A stretch of DNA of 64,000 nt from Algoriphagus chordae (GTDB lineage Bacteria; Bacteroidota; Bacteroidia; Cytophagales; Cyclobacteriaceae). The stretch is from positions 1 through 64,000 of the forward strand of contig NZ_QKZT01000009.1 in assembly GCF_003254055.1 (NCBI RefSeq), read 5' to 3'. A program made the position numbers and the translations under genes. This document shows, piece after piece, positions 25,685-35,665 of the stretch. The notes below the pieces were generated by a model. That model saw only the letters and a program-made list of their open reading frames with translations. It searched no databases and was not told the DNA's origin. Within the stretch, counting starts at the first letter, position 1. Each line of letters starts with the position of its first letter.

Positions 25685-26467
25685 ATGAAAAGCCTTCTCG
25701 TCACTCTTGTTACTTTTTTATTAGTCAGCACAGCTTCTTTTGCGCAAAAGTCTTTTGACAAGAATAAAGTAATTGCCCACCGTGGTGCATGGAAAGCTCA
25801 AGCCCATCCCCAGAATTCCATAGCCTCACTGAAGGAAGCCGTAGACCTAGGCTGTGAAGGTTCTGAGTTTGATGTGTGGATGACTTCTGATGGGGTGTTA
25901 GTTGTGAATCACGATGCTGACTTCGAAGGAATGGACGTAGAAACCTCCACCTACGAGGAGCTTTTGACTAAGAAACATGAAAATGGTGAAAAGCTCTCTA
26001 CAGTTGAAGAATACCTCAAAGCCGGTAAAAAACAAAAAGGAACAAAGCTGATTTTCGAAATCAAACCTTCCAAAATATCTGTTGAGCGAAGTGTGGAAGT
26101 TGCAGAAAAATCAGTACAGGCGGTAAAAAAAATGAAAGCTGAAAAGTGGGTGGACTACATTACCTTCAGCTACGAAGGAGGTTTGAAAGTAATCGAAATG
26201 GATCCAAAAGCGAATGTAGCTTACCTCACTGGCAACAAAACACCTGCTGAATTGAAGGAAGCTGGTTTTTTTGGCTTTGACTACAATATCAATCTACTCA
26301 AAAAGAATCCACAATGGATCAAAGAAGCACAAGAAATGGGCTTGACTGTAAATGCTTGGACGGTAAATTCGGTTGAAGATTTGAACTGGCTTTTAGATCA
26401 AAACCCAGATTTCATCACTACCGATGAGCCTGAGCTATTATTTAAGCTTATCGAGGAACGCAAGTAA
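25685..26467 (+). CDS. Exported glycerophosphodiester phosphodiesterase family protein
   Basis: A 260-residue protein with a signal peptide (LLVTLVTFLLVSTASFAQ). The GDPD TIM barrel is complete, with catalytic and metal residues in AHRGA (His32, Arg33), SEFDVW (Glu61, Asp63) and NHDADF (His76). Later come KLIFEIKPSK (Glu/Lys) and the C-terminal VNAWTVNS and FITTDEP motifs. Family members hydrolyse glycerophosphodiesters from phospholipid turnover to glycerol-3-phosphate and an alcohol. Being exported, it probably acts in the periplasm on diesters from outside or from lipid recycling. Confidence 0.92.
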   Translation: MKSLLVTLVTFLLVSTASFAQKSFDKNKVIAHRGAWKAQAHPQNSIASLKEAVDLGCEGSEFDVWMTSDGVLVVNHDADFEGMDVETSTYEELLTKKHENGEKLSTVEEYLKAGKKQKGTKLIFEIKPSKISVERSVEVAEKSVQAVKKMKAEKWVDYITFSYEGGLKVIEMDPKANVAYLTGNKTPAELKEAGFFGFDYNINLLKKNPQWIKEAQEMGLTVNAWTVNSVEDLNWLLDQNPDFITTDEPELLFKLIEERK

Positions 26468-26544
26468 AAAAGCTGCTACCTCTGCAGGAGCTCGATTTTG
26501 ATTGGATACCTCTTTCTGGTAATTTCCGATCAAACTTGAATCCC

Positions 26545-27507
26545 ATGAACTCCTCCAATCTTCTGAAAGTCGCACTGGCCCAAATTTCACCCGTTTGGCT
26601 GGACAAGGCTGCCACACTGGAAAAAGTAAAAACAAGCATTACAGAAGCAGCAGCTCAAGGTTGTGAACTGGTTGTTTTCGGAGAAGGTTTAGTGCCGGGT
26701 TATCCATTTTGGCTGTCGATGACGAATGGTACTGCTTGGGATAATAAAATTCAAAAGGAAATCCACGCGCATTACCTAAGAAATGCCATTCAGATCGAAA
26801 GTGGTGATTTGCTTGAGATTCAGGACATGGCCAAAAAGCTCAAAATCGCTATCTACTTGGGAATTATTGAAAGACCAATTGACAGAGGTGCACACAGCAT
26901 TTATTGCTCTTTGGTATATATCAATTCCGAGGGAGAAATTAAATCCGTTCACCGAAAACTGCAACCCACCTTCGAAGAGCGATTGACTTGGGCTCCAGGA
27001 GACGGAAATGGATTACAAGTTCATCCGCTGAAGGATTTTACCGTCGGAGGTTTGAATTGCTGGGAGAACTGGATGCCACTAGCAAGGACAGCACTGTATG
27101 GTTTGGGCGAAAATCTGCATATCGCAGTTTGGCCAGGAGCTGTGAGAAATACAGAAAATATCACCCGTATGATTGCTCAGGAAAGCAGGTCTTTTGTGAT
27201 TTCAGTTTCCAGTTTGATGCGTAAATCAGACTTTCCAGCCGACACCCCACATTTAGATGTAATTCTTGAAAATGCTCCTGAAGTCTTGGCCGATGGAGGT
27301 TCCTGCATTGCCGGACCGGATGGTAAGTGGATCCTAGAACCTGTCGCAAATACCGAAGGTCTTTTGATAGAGACCTTGGATTTCAATCGGGTGCTGGAAG
27401 AGCGGCAAAACTTTGATGCTGTTGGGCATTATTCACGGCCAGATGTGTTGCAATTGAATGTCAATCGAGAGAGGCAGTCGAGTGTGAAGTATGAAAATCA
27501 ACACTAA
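26545..27507 (+). CDS. Nitrilase / carbon-nitrogen hydrolase
   Basis: The frame begins with TTG at 26536, but the ATG at 26545 (MNSSNLLKVALAQISP) fits the family N-terminus and gives 320 residues. The catalytic triad is visible: Glu in VVFGEGLVPGYPFW, Lys in SVHRKLQPTFEERL and Cys in GGLNCWENWMP. The Cys motif and the FGEGLVPGYP block are those of true nitrilases (branch 1 of the superfamily), which convert nitriles to carboxylic acids and ammonia. The substrate is unknown. It follows the phosphodiesterase gene by 77 bp on the same strand. Confidence 0.9.
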   Translation: MNSSNLLKVALAQISPVWLDKAATLEKVKTSITEAAAQGCELVVFGEGLVPGYPFWLSMTNGTAWDNKIQKEIHAHYLRNAIQIESGDLLEIQDMAKKLKIAIYLGIIERPIDRGAHSIYCSLVYINSEGEIKSVHRKLQPTFEERLTWAPGDGNGLQVHPLKDFTVGGLNCWENWMPLARTALYGLGENLHIAVWPGAVRNTENITRMIAQESRSFVISVSSLMRKSDFPADTPHLDVILENAPEVLADGGSCIAGPDGKWILEPVANTEGLLIETLDFNRVLEERQNFDAVGHYSRPDVLQLNVNRERQSSVKYENQH

Positions 27508-27575
27508 TCCATGAAATGAAGACTATCTTGAGCTTTATATATTCAATTTCTATCACTTATAACTGCACTACCCCC

Positions 27576-28298
27576 ATGCCATTAAAGAATATTCTGATCT
27601 TATCATTTTCTATACTTCTAGTTTCTTGTACTGTAAAAAGGTCAAAAATGCAGGAGGGTCAATCAGATTTAGAAGGTAATAGAGGGGATTTTGATTTGGC
27701 TATTTTACACCTTGATAATGCTATTGTTTTAACTCCAACCAATAGTAGGTTATTTTATAAAAAAGCAAATTACTTAATTAGATTAGAGCAATTTCAAGAA
27801 GCTCTGCAAGCTATTAACCTAGGAATAGAATTTACTGACAAGATGGGTTTATACTATTTAAAAAAGGCCGAAATATTTCATGGACTAAGTCAGCTAGACT
27901 CTTCATCATTTTATTACAACCTTTCTATTCAAAACAATCAAAACCCTGAAGAAGTCTATGAGAGTAGCGCAAAATCTTATATGAAGTTGGCTTTATATGA
28001 TTCTGCCCTTTCGGACATTAACAAGGCTATTCAGATCAACCCCAACTACATTGAAGCTTATAATACAAGGGGTGATATTTATTATGATGAATTTGATTAC
28101 GAAAATGCCATTAACGATTACACATTTGTGATTGATAATTCAATAGACGATGATGTCCTGACTGGATCTGCTTTTGTACACAGAGGCGGAAGTTTCTATA
28201 GAAGAGGTAATCTAAAATTGGCCTGTGAGGATTGGAAATTGGCAGTAGAACTAGGTATGAATCAGGCTTCCATTTTGATAGATGATTTTTGTAATTAA
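27576..28298 (+). CDS. TPR-repeat lipoprotein
   Basis: The frame opens at 27516, but the ATG at 27576 starts a proper lipoprotein signal (MPLKNILILSFSILLVSC, Cys18), giving 240 residues. About five tetratricopeptide repeats follow (LAILHLDNAIVLTPTNSRLF, YDSALSDINKAIQINPNYIE, AINDYTFVID, ACEDWKLAVELG). TPRs are protein-interaction scaffolds. No partner can be named. AT content is higher than in the neighbouring nitrilase gene. Confidence 0.85.
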   Translation: MPLKNILILSFSILLVSCTVKRSKMQEGQSDLEGNRGDFDLAILHLDNAIVLTPTNSRLFYKKANYLIRLEQFQEALQAINLGIEFTDKMGLYYLKKAEIFHGLSQLDSSSFYYNLSIQNNQNPEEVYESSAKSYMKLALYDSALSDINKAIQINPNYIEAYNTRGDIYYDEFDYENAINDYTFVIDNSIDDDVLTGSAFVHRGGSFYRRGNLKLACEDWKLAVELGMNQASILIDDFCN

Positions 28299-28347
28299 TT
28301 TGAATTACTAAACTGGCATTTCAGGTAATTGCTCTTCAAAAAACTAG

Positions 28348-28386
28348 CGCCCTCCGCACAACCTTCGTGCCCACCGCGGTTAAAAC
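28348..28386. repeat. Isolated degenerate head of the 312-bp repeat family
   Basis: Read on the minus strand, the stretch begins TTTTAACCGCGGTGGGCACGA and continues to a CCGCACGG-like remnant. It is similar to the CCGCGGAGGATACGAAGG head of the repeat units, but without palindromes. Confidence 0.35.
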
Positions 28387-28466
28387 TGTATCTTAAAAAA
28401 CCTTTTAATTCGCACATACCTAGCTATTTCCCTAGATGTGAAAGGAATTGAATCTATTTTTGACGT

Positions 28467-29339
28467 ATGCATACCATGACTGCGGAAAGAACCATATCCA
28501 TTCGGGGACTATTTCGGATCAGTAGACCCATCAATCTGCTGATGGTGGGATTCGCGCAGTTGATGACGGCCTATTTTTTGGTCGGAACTACCAATTCAGG
28601 TTTACCAGCTCTTCAGGATTATAAGCTTTATTTGATTGTATTTTCTACCATGCTGATCACCGCAGCTGGTTATATGATCAATGACTATTACGATGTCAAA
28701 ATCGACTATGTCAATCGACCTCAGAATGTGGTAGTAGGCAAAGGCATCAAAAGACGTGTAGTCATATTTCTACATACTGTTCTGAATTTTACAGCCATCG
28801 GACTAGGCCTGCTTGTAAGTCCAAGCATTGCTTTAATCAATTTCGTCGCAGCCTTTCTACTTTGGCTCTACAGCAACCAACTCAAAAGAGAGCCATTTAT
28901 AGGGAATTTCACCGTGGCATTACTCACGGGCATTTCCATTTACTTGATTGGGTATTATTTTCAAAAATCAGAACTCCTAGTGCTGACTTACGCCATATTC
29001 GCCTTTTTCCTCAACCTAATCCGTGAGATCATCAAAGACATAGAAGATCGACAAGGAGACAGAAAACACGGTTGTCGTACACTCCCAATTGTACTTGGTT
29101 TCCGCAAGACTAAAGCGGTTATTTTCCTAATTGCTGCAATATTCGTATGCGCAATATTAGTGGTGACCTTCAAATTAAATCGCCCCATGATTTTTATCTA
29201 TTTTGGAGGATTGGGTATCTTTTTCAGCTATTTCATGTACCGAATCTATATGGCTGATCGCAAAGATCATTTCACTAAACTCAGCACCATGGCTAAGGTC
29301 TTGATGCTTGTGGGAACGATCAGTATGGGGCTCCTTTAA
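28467..29339 (+). CDS. UbiA-family prenyltransferase (geranylgeranylglycerol-phosphate geranylgeranyltransferase-like)
   Basis: A 290-residue membrane enzyme with about eight helices. Both Asp-rich prenyl-diphosphate motifs are present: NDYYDVKIDYVNRP (residues 72-85) and DIEDRQGD (191-198). Bacteroidota members of this subgroup are usually annotated as geranylgeranylglycerol-phosphate geranylgeranyltransferase-like by similarity to the archaeal lipid enzyme. Whether it makes ether lipids, quinones or haem-type prenyl products here is unclear. A TATTTTTG box (28455-28462) ends 4 bp before the first ATG, so translation may start at the ATG at 28476. Confidence 0.85.
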   Translation: MHTMTAERTISIRGLFRISRPINLLMVGFAQLMTAYFLVGTTNSGLPALQDYKLYLIVFSTMLITAAGYMINDYYDVKIDYVNRPQNVVVGKGIKRRVVIFLHTVLNFTAIGLGLLVSPSIALINFVAAFLLWLYSNQLKREPFIGNFTVALLTGISIYLIGYYFQKSELLVLTYAIFAFFLNLIREIIKDIEDRQGDRKHGCRTLPIVLGFRKTKAVIFLIAAIFVCAILVVTFKLNRPMIFIYFGGLGIFFSYFMYRIYMADRKDHFTKLSTMAKVLMLVGTISMGLL

Positions 29340-29365
29340 CTTCATTATTCGACATTACACGTTCA

Positions 29366-29417
29366 TCATTCATTATTAAAATTAAATATCGAATGACGAA
29401 TGAGAAATAATGAATGA
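29366..29417. repeat. AT-rich inverted repeat between the UbiA gene and proB
   Basis: TCATTCATTATT (29366-29377) is the exact complement of AATAATGAATGA (29406-29417) across 28 nt. The flanks continue in GAATGACGAATGAG-type microrepeats. There is no T-run of terminator type. It may still stop or stabilise the upstream transcript. Confidence 0.5.
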
Positions 29418-29503
29418 AGAAGTTCGCACCATAAACTGTACTTCATCGTTCATTTTTAGCTATTCCACCCCATCTTGCCTATTTTCACCCAAATTTTTCA
29501 ATC

Positions 29504-30586
29504 ATGCTAGACAGCAAATTACTTGTAATCAAGATCGGGTCGAATGTTCTGACTCAGGAAAATGGACTTCCTGATTTGGAGCGCATGGAAAAACTTGTGG
29601 AACAAATACAGTTTTTGATTTCGCATGGAAAGAAAGTAGTGCTTGTAAGCTCAGGAGCAGTAGCTTTTGGGAGACAAGCCATCCCACTTCCAGAGAAACT
29701 CAATCCTGTAATCAAAAAACAGATCTGGGCTTCCACAGGGCAAATCCGCCTGATCAATCAATACCAAAACTTCTTCGAAACGCATAACCAACCCGTCGCA
29801 CAAATCCTGGTAACCAAAGAGGATTTTCGTGACCGAAAGCATTTTCTGAACATGAAAAACTGTGTGCAGGCTTTGCTTTCACAGGGTATTTTGCCCATCA
29901 TCAATGAAAATGACACAGTCACGATCACGGAACTGATGTTCACCGATAACGATGAACTGGCAAGTCTAGCCGCTGCGATGATCAATGCAGACACGATGAT
30001 GTTGCTGACAAATGTGGATGGTATTTTCACTGGAAACCCTGCTGATCCTAGCTCGGAACTCATACAAAAAGTGGCTTCAAAGATGCCAGAAGTCTCCAAA
30101 TACATATCAGCTTCCAAGTCTTCTTTCGGGCGAGGAGGCATGCTCACCAAATACGCTATGGCTAAGAAATCGGCTGATCTTGGCATACAAGTGATTATCG
30201 CCAATGGCAAGCGAGAGAATGTTTTGAAAGAATTTGCTGACAAAATCTTGCGATGCACTTGGTTTGAACCACAGAAAGCTAAGCATGGTGCGAAGAAATG
30301 GCTAGCTCACGGTGAACAGTATTACGTGGGGGAAGTTACAATCAATGAAGGTGCGAAAAGCTCACTAACTGCCGAAGTGATCCGAAGTCTTTTGCCAATA
30401 GGAATTATTAAACTCGAAGGAGAGTTCTCCAAGGGCGACATCTTATTGATACGCGATGAATCTGAACACAAAATCGGGCTAGGTCGTGCGGAGTATTCCT
30501 CCAAAGTAGCCAATGAGCGCATTGGCCAAAAAAATCAAAAAGCATTAATACACTACGATTACCTCTATATTTTCGATCATGACTGA
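29504..30586 (+). CDS. proB: Glutamate 5-kinase
   Basis: A 360-residue enzyme with an amino-acid-kinase domain ([10 protein letters not shown] at residues 8-17, [59 protein letters not shown]). A C-terminal PUA domain starts at about residue 275 ([15 protein letters not shown]). It catalyses ATP-dependent phosphorylation of glutamate, the first step of proline synthesis, and is normally feedback-inhibited by proline. Its 3' end overlaps proA by 8 bp, so the two are translationally coupled and their unstable intermediate can be channelled. proC is not in the window. Confidence 0.95.
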   Translation: MLDSKLLVIKIGSNVLTQENGLPDLERMEKLVEQIQFLISHGKKVVLVSSGAVAFGRQAIPLPEKLNPVIKKQIWASTGQIRLINQYQNFFETHNQPVAQILVTKEDFRDRKHFLNMKNCVQALLSQGILPIINENDTVTITELMFTDNDELASLAAAMINADTMMLLTNVDGIFTGNPADPSSELIQKVASKMPEVSKYISASKSSFGRGGMLTKYAMAKKSADLGIQVIIANGKRENVLKEFADKILRCTWFEPQKAKHGAKKWLAHGEQYYVGEVTINEGAKSSLTAEVIRSLLPIGIIKLEGEFSKGDILLIRDESEHKIGLGRAEYSSKVANERIGQKNQKALIHYDYLYIFDHD

Positions 30587-31820
30587 GTACCAACATATAT
30601 TTGAAGGAGTAAAAAAAGGAGCTAGAAAACTGACTGGACTCAGCAATGAAAAAGTCAACCAGGTCTTGCATAATCTGGCTATTTTGGCAGTTGAAAACAC
30701 CTATTTTCTCCTAGAAGAAAACCAAAAAGACCTGGATCGCATGGAGCAGGATAATCCTATGTATGATAGGTTATTGCTCACTGAAGAACGAATCCAAAAT
30801 ATCGCTGGGGAAATCATTCAAGTGAGTGCTTTGCCAAGTCCTCTGCATCATGTACTGGAAAGCAAAACCCTGGAAAACGGACTTTCTCTGGAGAAAACTA
30901 CCGTCCCACTTGGCGTGGTAGGAATTATCTACGAGGCTAGACCAAATGTAACTTTTGATGTATTCACGCTGGCGCTAAAATCCGGTAACGGACTCGTGCT
31001 GAAGGGCGGTTCGGATGCTGATTTCTCCAATCGGGCAATTATGAGTTTGATCCATCAGGTACTTGAGCTTAATGAATTGCCGACTTCAGCTTTCCAACTA
31101 TTACCTGCTGATCGAGCAGCGACCAAAGCACTGTTGGAAGCAGTTGGTTTTGTGGATGTAATTATTCCTCGTGGTTCTCAGGGATTGATCAATTTCGTGA
31201 GAGAAAATGCAAAAGTGCCTGTGATAGAAACAGGAGCAGGAATCGTACATACTTATGTGGATGAATCTGCGGATTTGGAAAAAGCCAAAGAAATTGCCTT
31301 CAATGCCAAAACTCGAAGACCGAGTGTCTGCAACTCACTGGATTGCCTGGTGATTCATGAAAGTCAACTATCAGCCTTAAATGATTTAATCCAACCTATG
31401 CTGGAAAGCAAGGTTCAGGTTTATGCAGATGAAAAAGCTTTTGCTGCTTTGGATTCCAATAAATTGATTTCAAAAGCTGACGAATCACATTTTGGAACAG
31501 AATTTCTCGGACTCAAACTAGCCATCAAAACTGTGGCAAATCTCGATGAGGCACTTGATCATATTGCAACTTATTCCTCCAAGCATTCTGAGGCAATTGT
31601 CGCAAAAAACCAAGAAACCATTGATCGATTCTTACTGGAAGTAGATGCTGCGGCTGTTTACGCAAATGCTTCTACAGCTTTCACCGACGGAGCCCAATTC
31701 GGACTTGGAGCGGAAATCGGTATCAGTACCCAGAAACTTCACGCTCGCGGGCCGATGGCGCTGAAAGAACTTTGTAGCTATAAGTGGATCGTGAGAGGTG
31801 ATGGACAAGTGAGGAGCTGA
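30579..31820 (+). CDS. proA: Gamma-glutamyl phosphate reductase
   Basis: A 413-residue aldehyde-dehydrogenase-fold enzyme. It is identified by [52 protein letters not shown] and VPVIETGAG, plus the catalytic Cys in [11 protein letters not shown] and the C-terminal [20 protein letters not shown]. It reduces L-glutamyl-5-phosphate to glutamate-5-semialdehyde with NADPH. The ATG lies inside the end of proB. The length is typical. Confidence 0.95.
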   Translation: MTEYQHIFEGVKKGARKLTGLSNEKVNQVLHNLAILAVENTYFLLEENQKDLDRMEQDNPMYDRLLLTEERIQNIAGEIIQVSALPSPLHHVLESKTLENGLSLEKTTVPLGVVGIIYEARPNVTFDVFTLALKSGNGLVLKGGSDADFSNRAIMSLIHQVLELNELPTSAFQLLPADRAATKALLEAVGFVDVIIPRGSQGLINFVRENAKVPVIETGAGIVHTYVDESADLEKAKEIAFNAKTRRPSVCNSLDCLVIHESQLSALNDLIQPMLESKVQVYADEKAFAALDSNKLISKADESHFGTEFLGLKLAIKTVANLDEALDHIATYSSKHSEAIVAKNQETIDRFLLEVDAAAVYANASTAFTDGAQFGLGAEIGISTQKLHARGPMALKELCSYKWIVRGDGQVRS

Positions 31821-32140
31821 GATTAGTTGCTGGTTTTTGGTTGTTGGTTTTCTACTTCGATGTTTAATATTCATCATTGGACATTCGATATTAAAGGATT
31901 TGAAGATTGAAAAATTGGAAGATTCAAAAATTAACAAATAGAAACTAAACCAATTTTGGTAATCTGGCTATATAATTAAAATGGGATCTCTGTTGTATGT
32001 GGACTGTCGACTGTGGACAATTAACCTAATTCACCAAATGAATATTAAAACTTCGCTGACAGAAAAAACCTCATAGGTTATTTACCTATCCGGGAGATAA
32101 GCCTTAATTTCGCATCAGACCACCAAAATCACATATTCCC
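31821..32140. other. Gene-free gap between proA and purN
   Basis: No gene is seen in these 320 bp. The first half is simple, GATTGAAAAATTGGAAGATT-like sequence of the kind found in other intergenic regions here. A TGTGGACTGTCGACTGTGGAC microrepeat-like patch sits near 32000. A small hairpin ATAGGT-N5-ACCTAT (32073-32089) lies in the likely purN leader. No known riboswitch was recognised. Confidence 0.6.
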
Positions 32141-32698
32141 TTGAAACGTCTCGCAATCTTAGCCTCAGGATCTGGCAGCAATGCTGAAAAAATCATGGAA
32201 CATTTCCAGAATTCCGAAATAGCAGAAATTGCATTGGTTGCCTCCAATAAGGCTGATGCTTTTGTACTGGAGCGGGCAAAGAAATTCGAGGTTCCAACAT
32301 TTACTTTTTCCCGAAAGGAAATGGACGCTGGTGTTCTCTTAGAAAAACTACAGGAAGAAAACATTGATTGGGTGATTCTGGCTGGCTTTTTACTGAAAAT
32401 CCCAGTTGAGTTGACCAGAGCTTTTCCAGATCGAATGGTAAATATACATCCTGCATTATTGCCAAAATATGGAGGAAAGGGAATGTACGGTAGCTTCGTC
32501 CATGAAGCTGTAAAAGCTGCCGGAGACAGCGAAACTGGTATCACTATCCACTTGGTCAATGAAAATTACGATGAGGGAAGAATCGTTTTCCAAGCCTCCA
32601 CTCCTCTTACTTCAGAGGATACTCCTGATTCTATCGCAGATAAAGTACATGCATTGGAGCACAAGCATTTTCCTGAGGTGATTGAAGGGTTACTATAA
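32141..32698 (+). CDS. purN: Phosphoribosylglycinamide formyltransferase
   Basis: A 185-residue enzyme. The start is the TTG at 32141 (product begins MKRLAILASGSGSN). The frame upstream runs to a stop codon without any ATG, so a TTG start is well supported. Catalytic residues are in VNIHPALLPKYGGKGMYG (Asn and His) and NENYDEGRI (Asp), and the phosphate-binding loop GSGSN is at the N-terminus. It transfers the formyl group of 10-formyl-THF to GAR in purine synthesis. purH is about 31 kb away in this window. The two are not clustered. Confidence 0.94.
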   Translation: MKRLAILASGSGSNAEKIMEHFQNSEIAEIALVASNKADAFVLERAKKFEVPTFTFSRKEMDAGVLLEKLQEENIDWVILAGFLLKIPVELTRAFPDRMVNIHPALLPKYGGKGMYGSFVHEAVKAAGDSETGITIHLVNENYDEGRIVFQASTPLTSEDTPDSIADKVHALEHKHFPEVIEGLL

Positions 32699-32765
32699 GT
32701 ATCCGTACTCCTTTAATTTGCTATAATAAGAAGAGTGGAAACAGTAGACTAACCACCGTGTCTTC

Positions 32766-35180
32766 TTACTCACTCTTCAGGCTCTCCACAGGATTCATCA
32801 GCGCTGTTCGGATAGATTGAAAGCTTACGGTAATCATAGCGATCATTAAGGCAACCAGACCAGTCAGTACAAAGTACCACCATTTCAATTCGATTTTGAA
32901 GGCGAAGTTCTCCAACCAAGCATTGGACAGGTAAAGACTAAGCGGAACAGAAAGCAGAATTGCCAGCAAGACTGTCTTGCCAAAATCCCTCGAGAGCAAA
33001 GTAACTATCCTCCAATTGCTCGCTCCCATCGTTTTGCGAATCCCAATTTCCTTGGTGCGCTGCTCTGTCATAAAAGCTGTCAAACCATACAAGCCAAGGC
33101 AAGCGATAAAAATCGCGAGCATAGCAAAAGCGATAATAATATTCCCAATTCGCTCTTCCTTCTCATAATTTCGCTGAAAATCCTGATCCAAAAAGGAATA
33201 AACAAATGGCTCTGAGAGATCAGATTTTTGCCAAACTGATTCCGCATTCGCCAAAACATCATTGGTGTTAGTTCCTGAAAAATTAGCGATCAGGTAACCT
33301 CCATTATTCCCTTTGATAAAGGCATAAGGCTGAATTTCTTTGTGCAGACTTTGGAAATTGAAATCCTTCACTACCCCCACAATCTCCAAACTATTCAATT
33401 TTCCTCTCCAGTCGAAATTAGCTTTCTTGCCAACTACATCGGCCACTTGATAACCCAAAGCCTTTACCGCTGCCTCATTCAAAATCATCATTGGATATTC
33501 TGAAGTGTAATCTTGCGTGAAGCTTCTGCCCTCTAGCAAGGTAAATCCTAGTGTCTCCAAATAGTCATCGCCCACATAGGCATTCGTGATATTGACTAAC
33601 CTATCCTTAGGCTGTCCATCGGCATAGTACATCATACTTTCTATACTCTCGATCCCTGGATAAGTAGTGGCAATGGTCACCGAATTCACATTGGTATTTT
33701 GAAGTAATCCTGCCTTGAGAATCTCATATTTCCCAGCAGCTTCTTCACTCTGAAGCGGAATGATAAGTTGTTGATCCTTAGAAAATCCAAGGTCCTGACT
33801 TTGGACAAAACTCAATTGATTTTTGATTACAAAGACCATCAAAATCAAACAAGCCGAGATGGCAAACTGAAAAACAACCAATACCTGACGAAGTGAAAAT
33901 CCTGACAGTTTCCCTCTGAATTTTCCTTTCAAAACAGAACTTGGAGTAAAAGCTGAGAGGAAAAAAGCAGGATAAGTACCAGCAAGCAAACCTGCGGCAA
34001 TTGCTAACAAGAAGATCGCAATCAAAGGATAAGTATCTTGATATAAATCGAGTTCTTTTCCCGTTAATTGATTGAAATAAGGCATCAATAGCGAAGCAAG
34101 TAGAAAAGCTATAATCAGCCCTAGCAAGGAAATAAGCATGGATTCTCCCAAAAACTGTCGAACCAAGCCACTTTTATTTGCTCCAAGCAATTTCCGAATC
34201 CCCACTTCTTTGGATCGCTTTTCAGAACGAGCCGTTGCCAAATTCATGAAGTTGATACAGGCGATTAGTAGGATAAATCCTGCCACAGATCCAAAGACGT
34301 ACAGCGTCGTGATATTGCCAGTTGTACCTAGTTCATATTCCACATTTGAATGAAGATAAATATCCTTAATAGGCTGTAGAAACAGGCTTTTCTCCACTCC
34401 CATCGCTTTCAAATCAGCCGCTCCATGCTTGTCAAAAAATCCCGGTAGTTTGGCTTCAAACACAGTGGATTCTGTATTTGGCTTTAGCTTCACATAGGTG
34501 TAAAAGATATTGTTGGCCGCCCAACTAGTCATGCGCTTTACGGCATTTCCGATGTCATTATTTTCCATGGAAAGGAAAAAATTCGCATCTATATGTGACT
34601 GTCTATTTTTATCTTCAAATACACCTGTAATGGTATAATCAAAATCTCCAAAAGGCAAACCAATTGTAATCGGCTGATTCAAAGGGTCAGCTTCTCCAAA
34701 AAACTTCTTGGCAAGTGAGGCTGAGAGAACCACAGAATTCGGGGCTTTCAAGGCAGTAGATGGAACACCGCTTACCAATTCATAGTCTATTACATCTAAA
34801 AAAGTAGAATCTACATAGTAGCCTTTGGTCTCATAAAATTGGGTTATTTCCCCATTGCTTTCTCTCTTCAGAAGCATTTGGTCGAGCTCTGGGAACTTCA
34901 TGATCCGGGTAGAACTCTCCACTTCGGCAAAGTCATTCTTCAATCCTTCCGCCAGCGGACCAGGACTTCCCGCCCAGCCTGATTCTGAAGTTTCTAAGGC
35001 CACTCGATATATCCGGTCACCGTCTTTGATGTTCTGATCATAAGCCAATTCATCAAAAATAAACAAGCCAATCAGTAGACATGCCGCCAGACCAACCGCC
35101 ATTCCCAGCACATTGATCACCGTAAGTGATTTATGCTTTTTCAGATTCCTAAGGGATATTTTTATAATATTTCGCCACAT
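32766..35180 (-). CDS. FtsX/MacB-type ABC permease, orphan (permease 1 of 7)
   Basis: An 804-residue protein with two FtsX halves. TM1 (21-42) leads into a MacB-like periplasmic domain ending LFLQPIKDIYLHSN (about 266-279). TM2-4 (293-408) follow, then TM5 (430-452), a second periplasmic domain and three final helices (from about 690). ATPase-contacting motifs of the MacB type are kept in both halves: KEVGIRKLLGA (324-334) and KEIGIRKTMGA (710-720). Both would need a cytoplasmic ATPase, yet none is nearby. The C-terminus NPVESLKSE is almost identical in all seven permeases here. It is probably cotranscribed with the 93-residue gene upstream from promoter P1. The transported or sensed substrate is unknown. 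Relatives (COG0577) include MacB-like exporters and mechanotransmission permeases. Confidence 0.92.
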   Translation of the reverse strand: MWRNIIKISLRNLKKHKSLTVINVLGMAVGLAACLLIGLFIFDELAYDQNIKDGDRIYRVALETSESGWAGSPGPLAEGLKNDFAEVESSTRIMKFPELDQMLLKRESNGEITQFYETKGYYVDSTFLDVIDYELVSGVPSTALKAPNSVVLSASLAKKFFGEADPLNQPITIGLPFGDFDYTITGVFEDKNRQSHIDANFFLSMENNDIGNAVKRMTSWAANNIFYTYVKLKPNTESTVFEAKLPGFFDKHGAADLKAMGVEKSLFLQPIKDIYLHSNVEYELGTTGNITTLYVFGSVAGFILLIACINFMNLATARSEKRSKEVGIRKLLGANKSGLVRQFLGESMLISLLGLIIAFLLASLLMPYFNQLTGKELDLYQDTYPLIAIFLLAIAAGLLAGTYPAFFLSAFTPSSVLKGKFRGKLSGFSLRQVLVVFQFAISACLILMVFVIKNQLSFVQSQDLGFSKDQQLIIPLQSEEAAGKYEILKAGLLQNTNVNSVTIATTYPGIESIESMMYYADGQPKDRLVNITNAYVGDDYLETLGFTLLEGRSFTQDYTSEYPMMILNEAAVKALGYQVADVVGKKANFDWRGKLNSLEIVGVVKDFNFQSLHKEIQPYAFIKGNNGGYLIANFSGTNTNDVLANAESVWQKSDLSEPFVYSFLDQDFQRNYEKEERIGNIIIAFAMLAIFIACLGLYGLTAFMTEQRTKEIGIRKTMGASNWRIVTLLSRDFGKTVLLAILLSVPLSLYLSNAWLENFAFKIELKWWYFVLTGLVALMIAMITVSFQSIRTALMNPVESLKSE

Positions 35181-35218
35181 TTTGATAAAATTCTAAAATT
35201 GAAAGATTGGAAAACTCG

Positions 35219-35232
35219 TCCGCCTTGGCGGA
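35219..35232. repeat. TCCGCC-TT-GGCGGA palindrome before permease 1
   Basis: A perfect 6-bp inverted repeat with a 2-nt centre, 38 bp upstream of the permease start. Variants of it occupy the same place before three other permeases (38694, 41204, 55092). Confidence 0.7.
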
Positions 35233-35317
35233 TTGAAAAATACCCAATCCTTATTCTTGATGTTTTCTGATTTTCAAAACCCAAAATCCCAAACCTGCTA
35301 TTATCGAAGTCGAAGAA

Positions 35318-35599
35318 TCATCTGACCTGCATCCACTTTTTACTCTCACGATCCACAAAGGTGATCGGCACAAACTTATCCGTAGGAGCGCCGATGTAAT
35401 AAACTGTCCAGTTTGGATCGTGCTTAGTAAGCATTTCGGAAATGCAATCTGCCCGGTGTGCAGTTGGGTTTTGGCAATCGTCCCAGTAAAACAATTCCAC
35501 TTTGTAATGAAGTGACTTTACCTCATTGTTGATGATGACCTGGATATCTATGTTTTGTTTGCCAGGGAGGTTTGGAATAGGAATGGCTATATGGCTCAT
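35318..35599 (-). CDS. Small protein of unknown function in the P1 operon
   Basis: A 93-residue soluble protein without signal peptide or membrane segment. Two short conserved-looking segments are LFYWDDCQNPTAHRADC (two Cys, one His) and FVPITFVDRESKKW near the end. I do not recognise the family. It is the first gene after promoter P1 and lies about 137 bp before permease 1 on the same strand, so it may belong functionally to the permease system. That link rests on position only. Confidence 0.6.
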   Translation of the reverse strand: MSHIAIPIPNLPGKQNIDIQVIINNEVKSLHYKVELFYWDDCQNPTAHRADCISEMLTKHDPNWTVYYIGAPTDKFVPITFVDRESKKWMQVR

Positions 35600-35665
35600 G
35601 GGTTTGTGTGTTTAGGGTAAGAGTGAATTCATTTATTGTGGGTTGGTTTTCAAATTATTTCTATA

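Noticed and set aside
28348..29417. Possible mobile element around the UbiA gene (repeat remnant and inverted repeat)
   Set aside because: The two repeats differ in sequence, there is no transposase, and the gene looks native.
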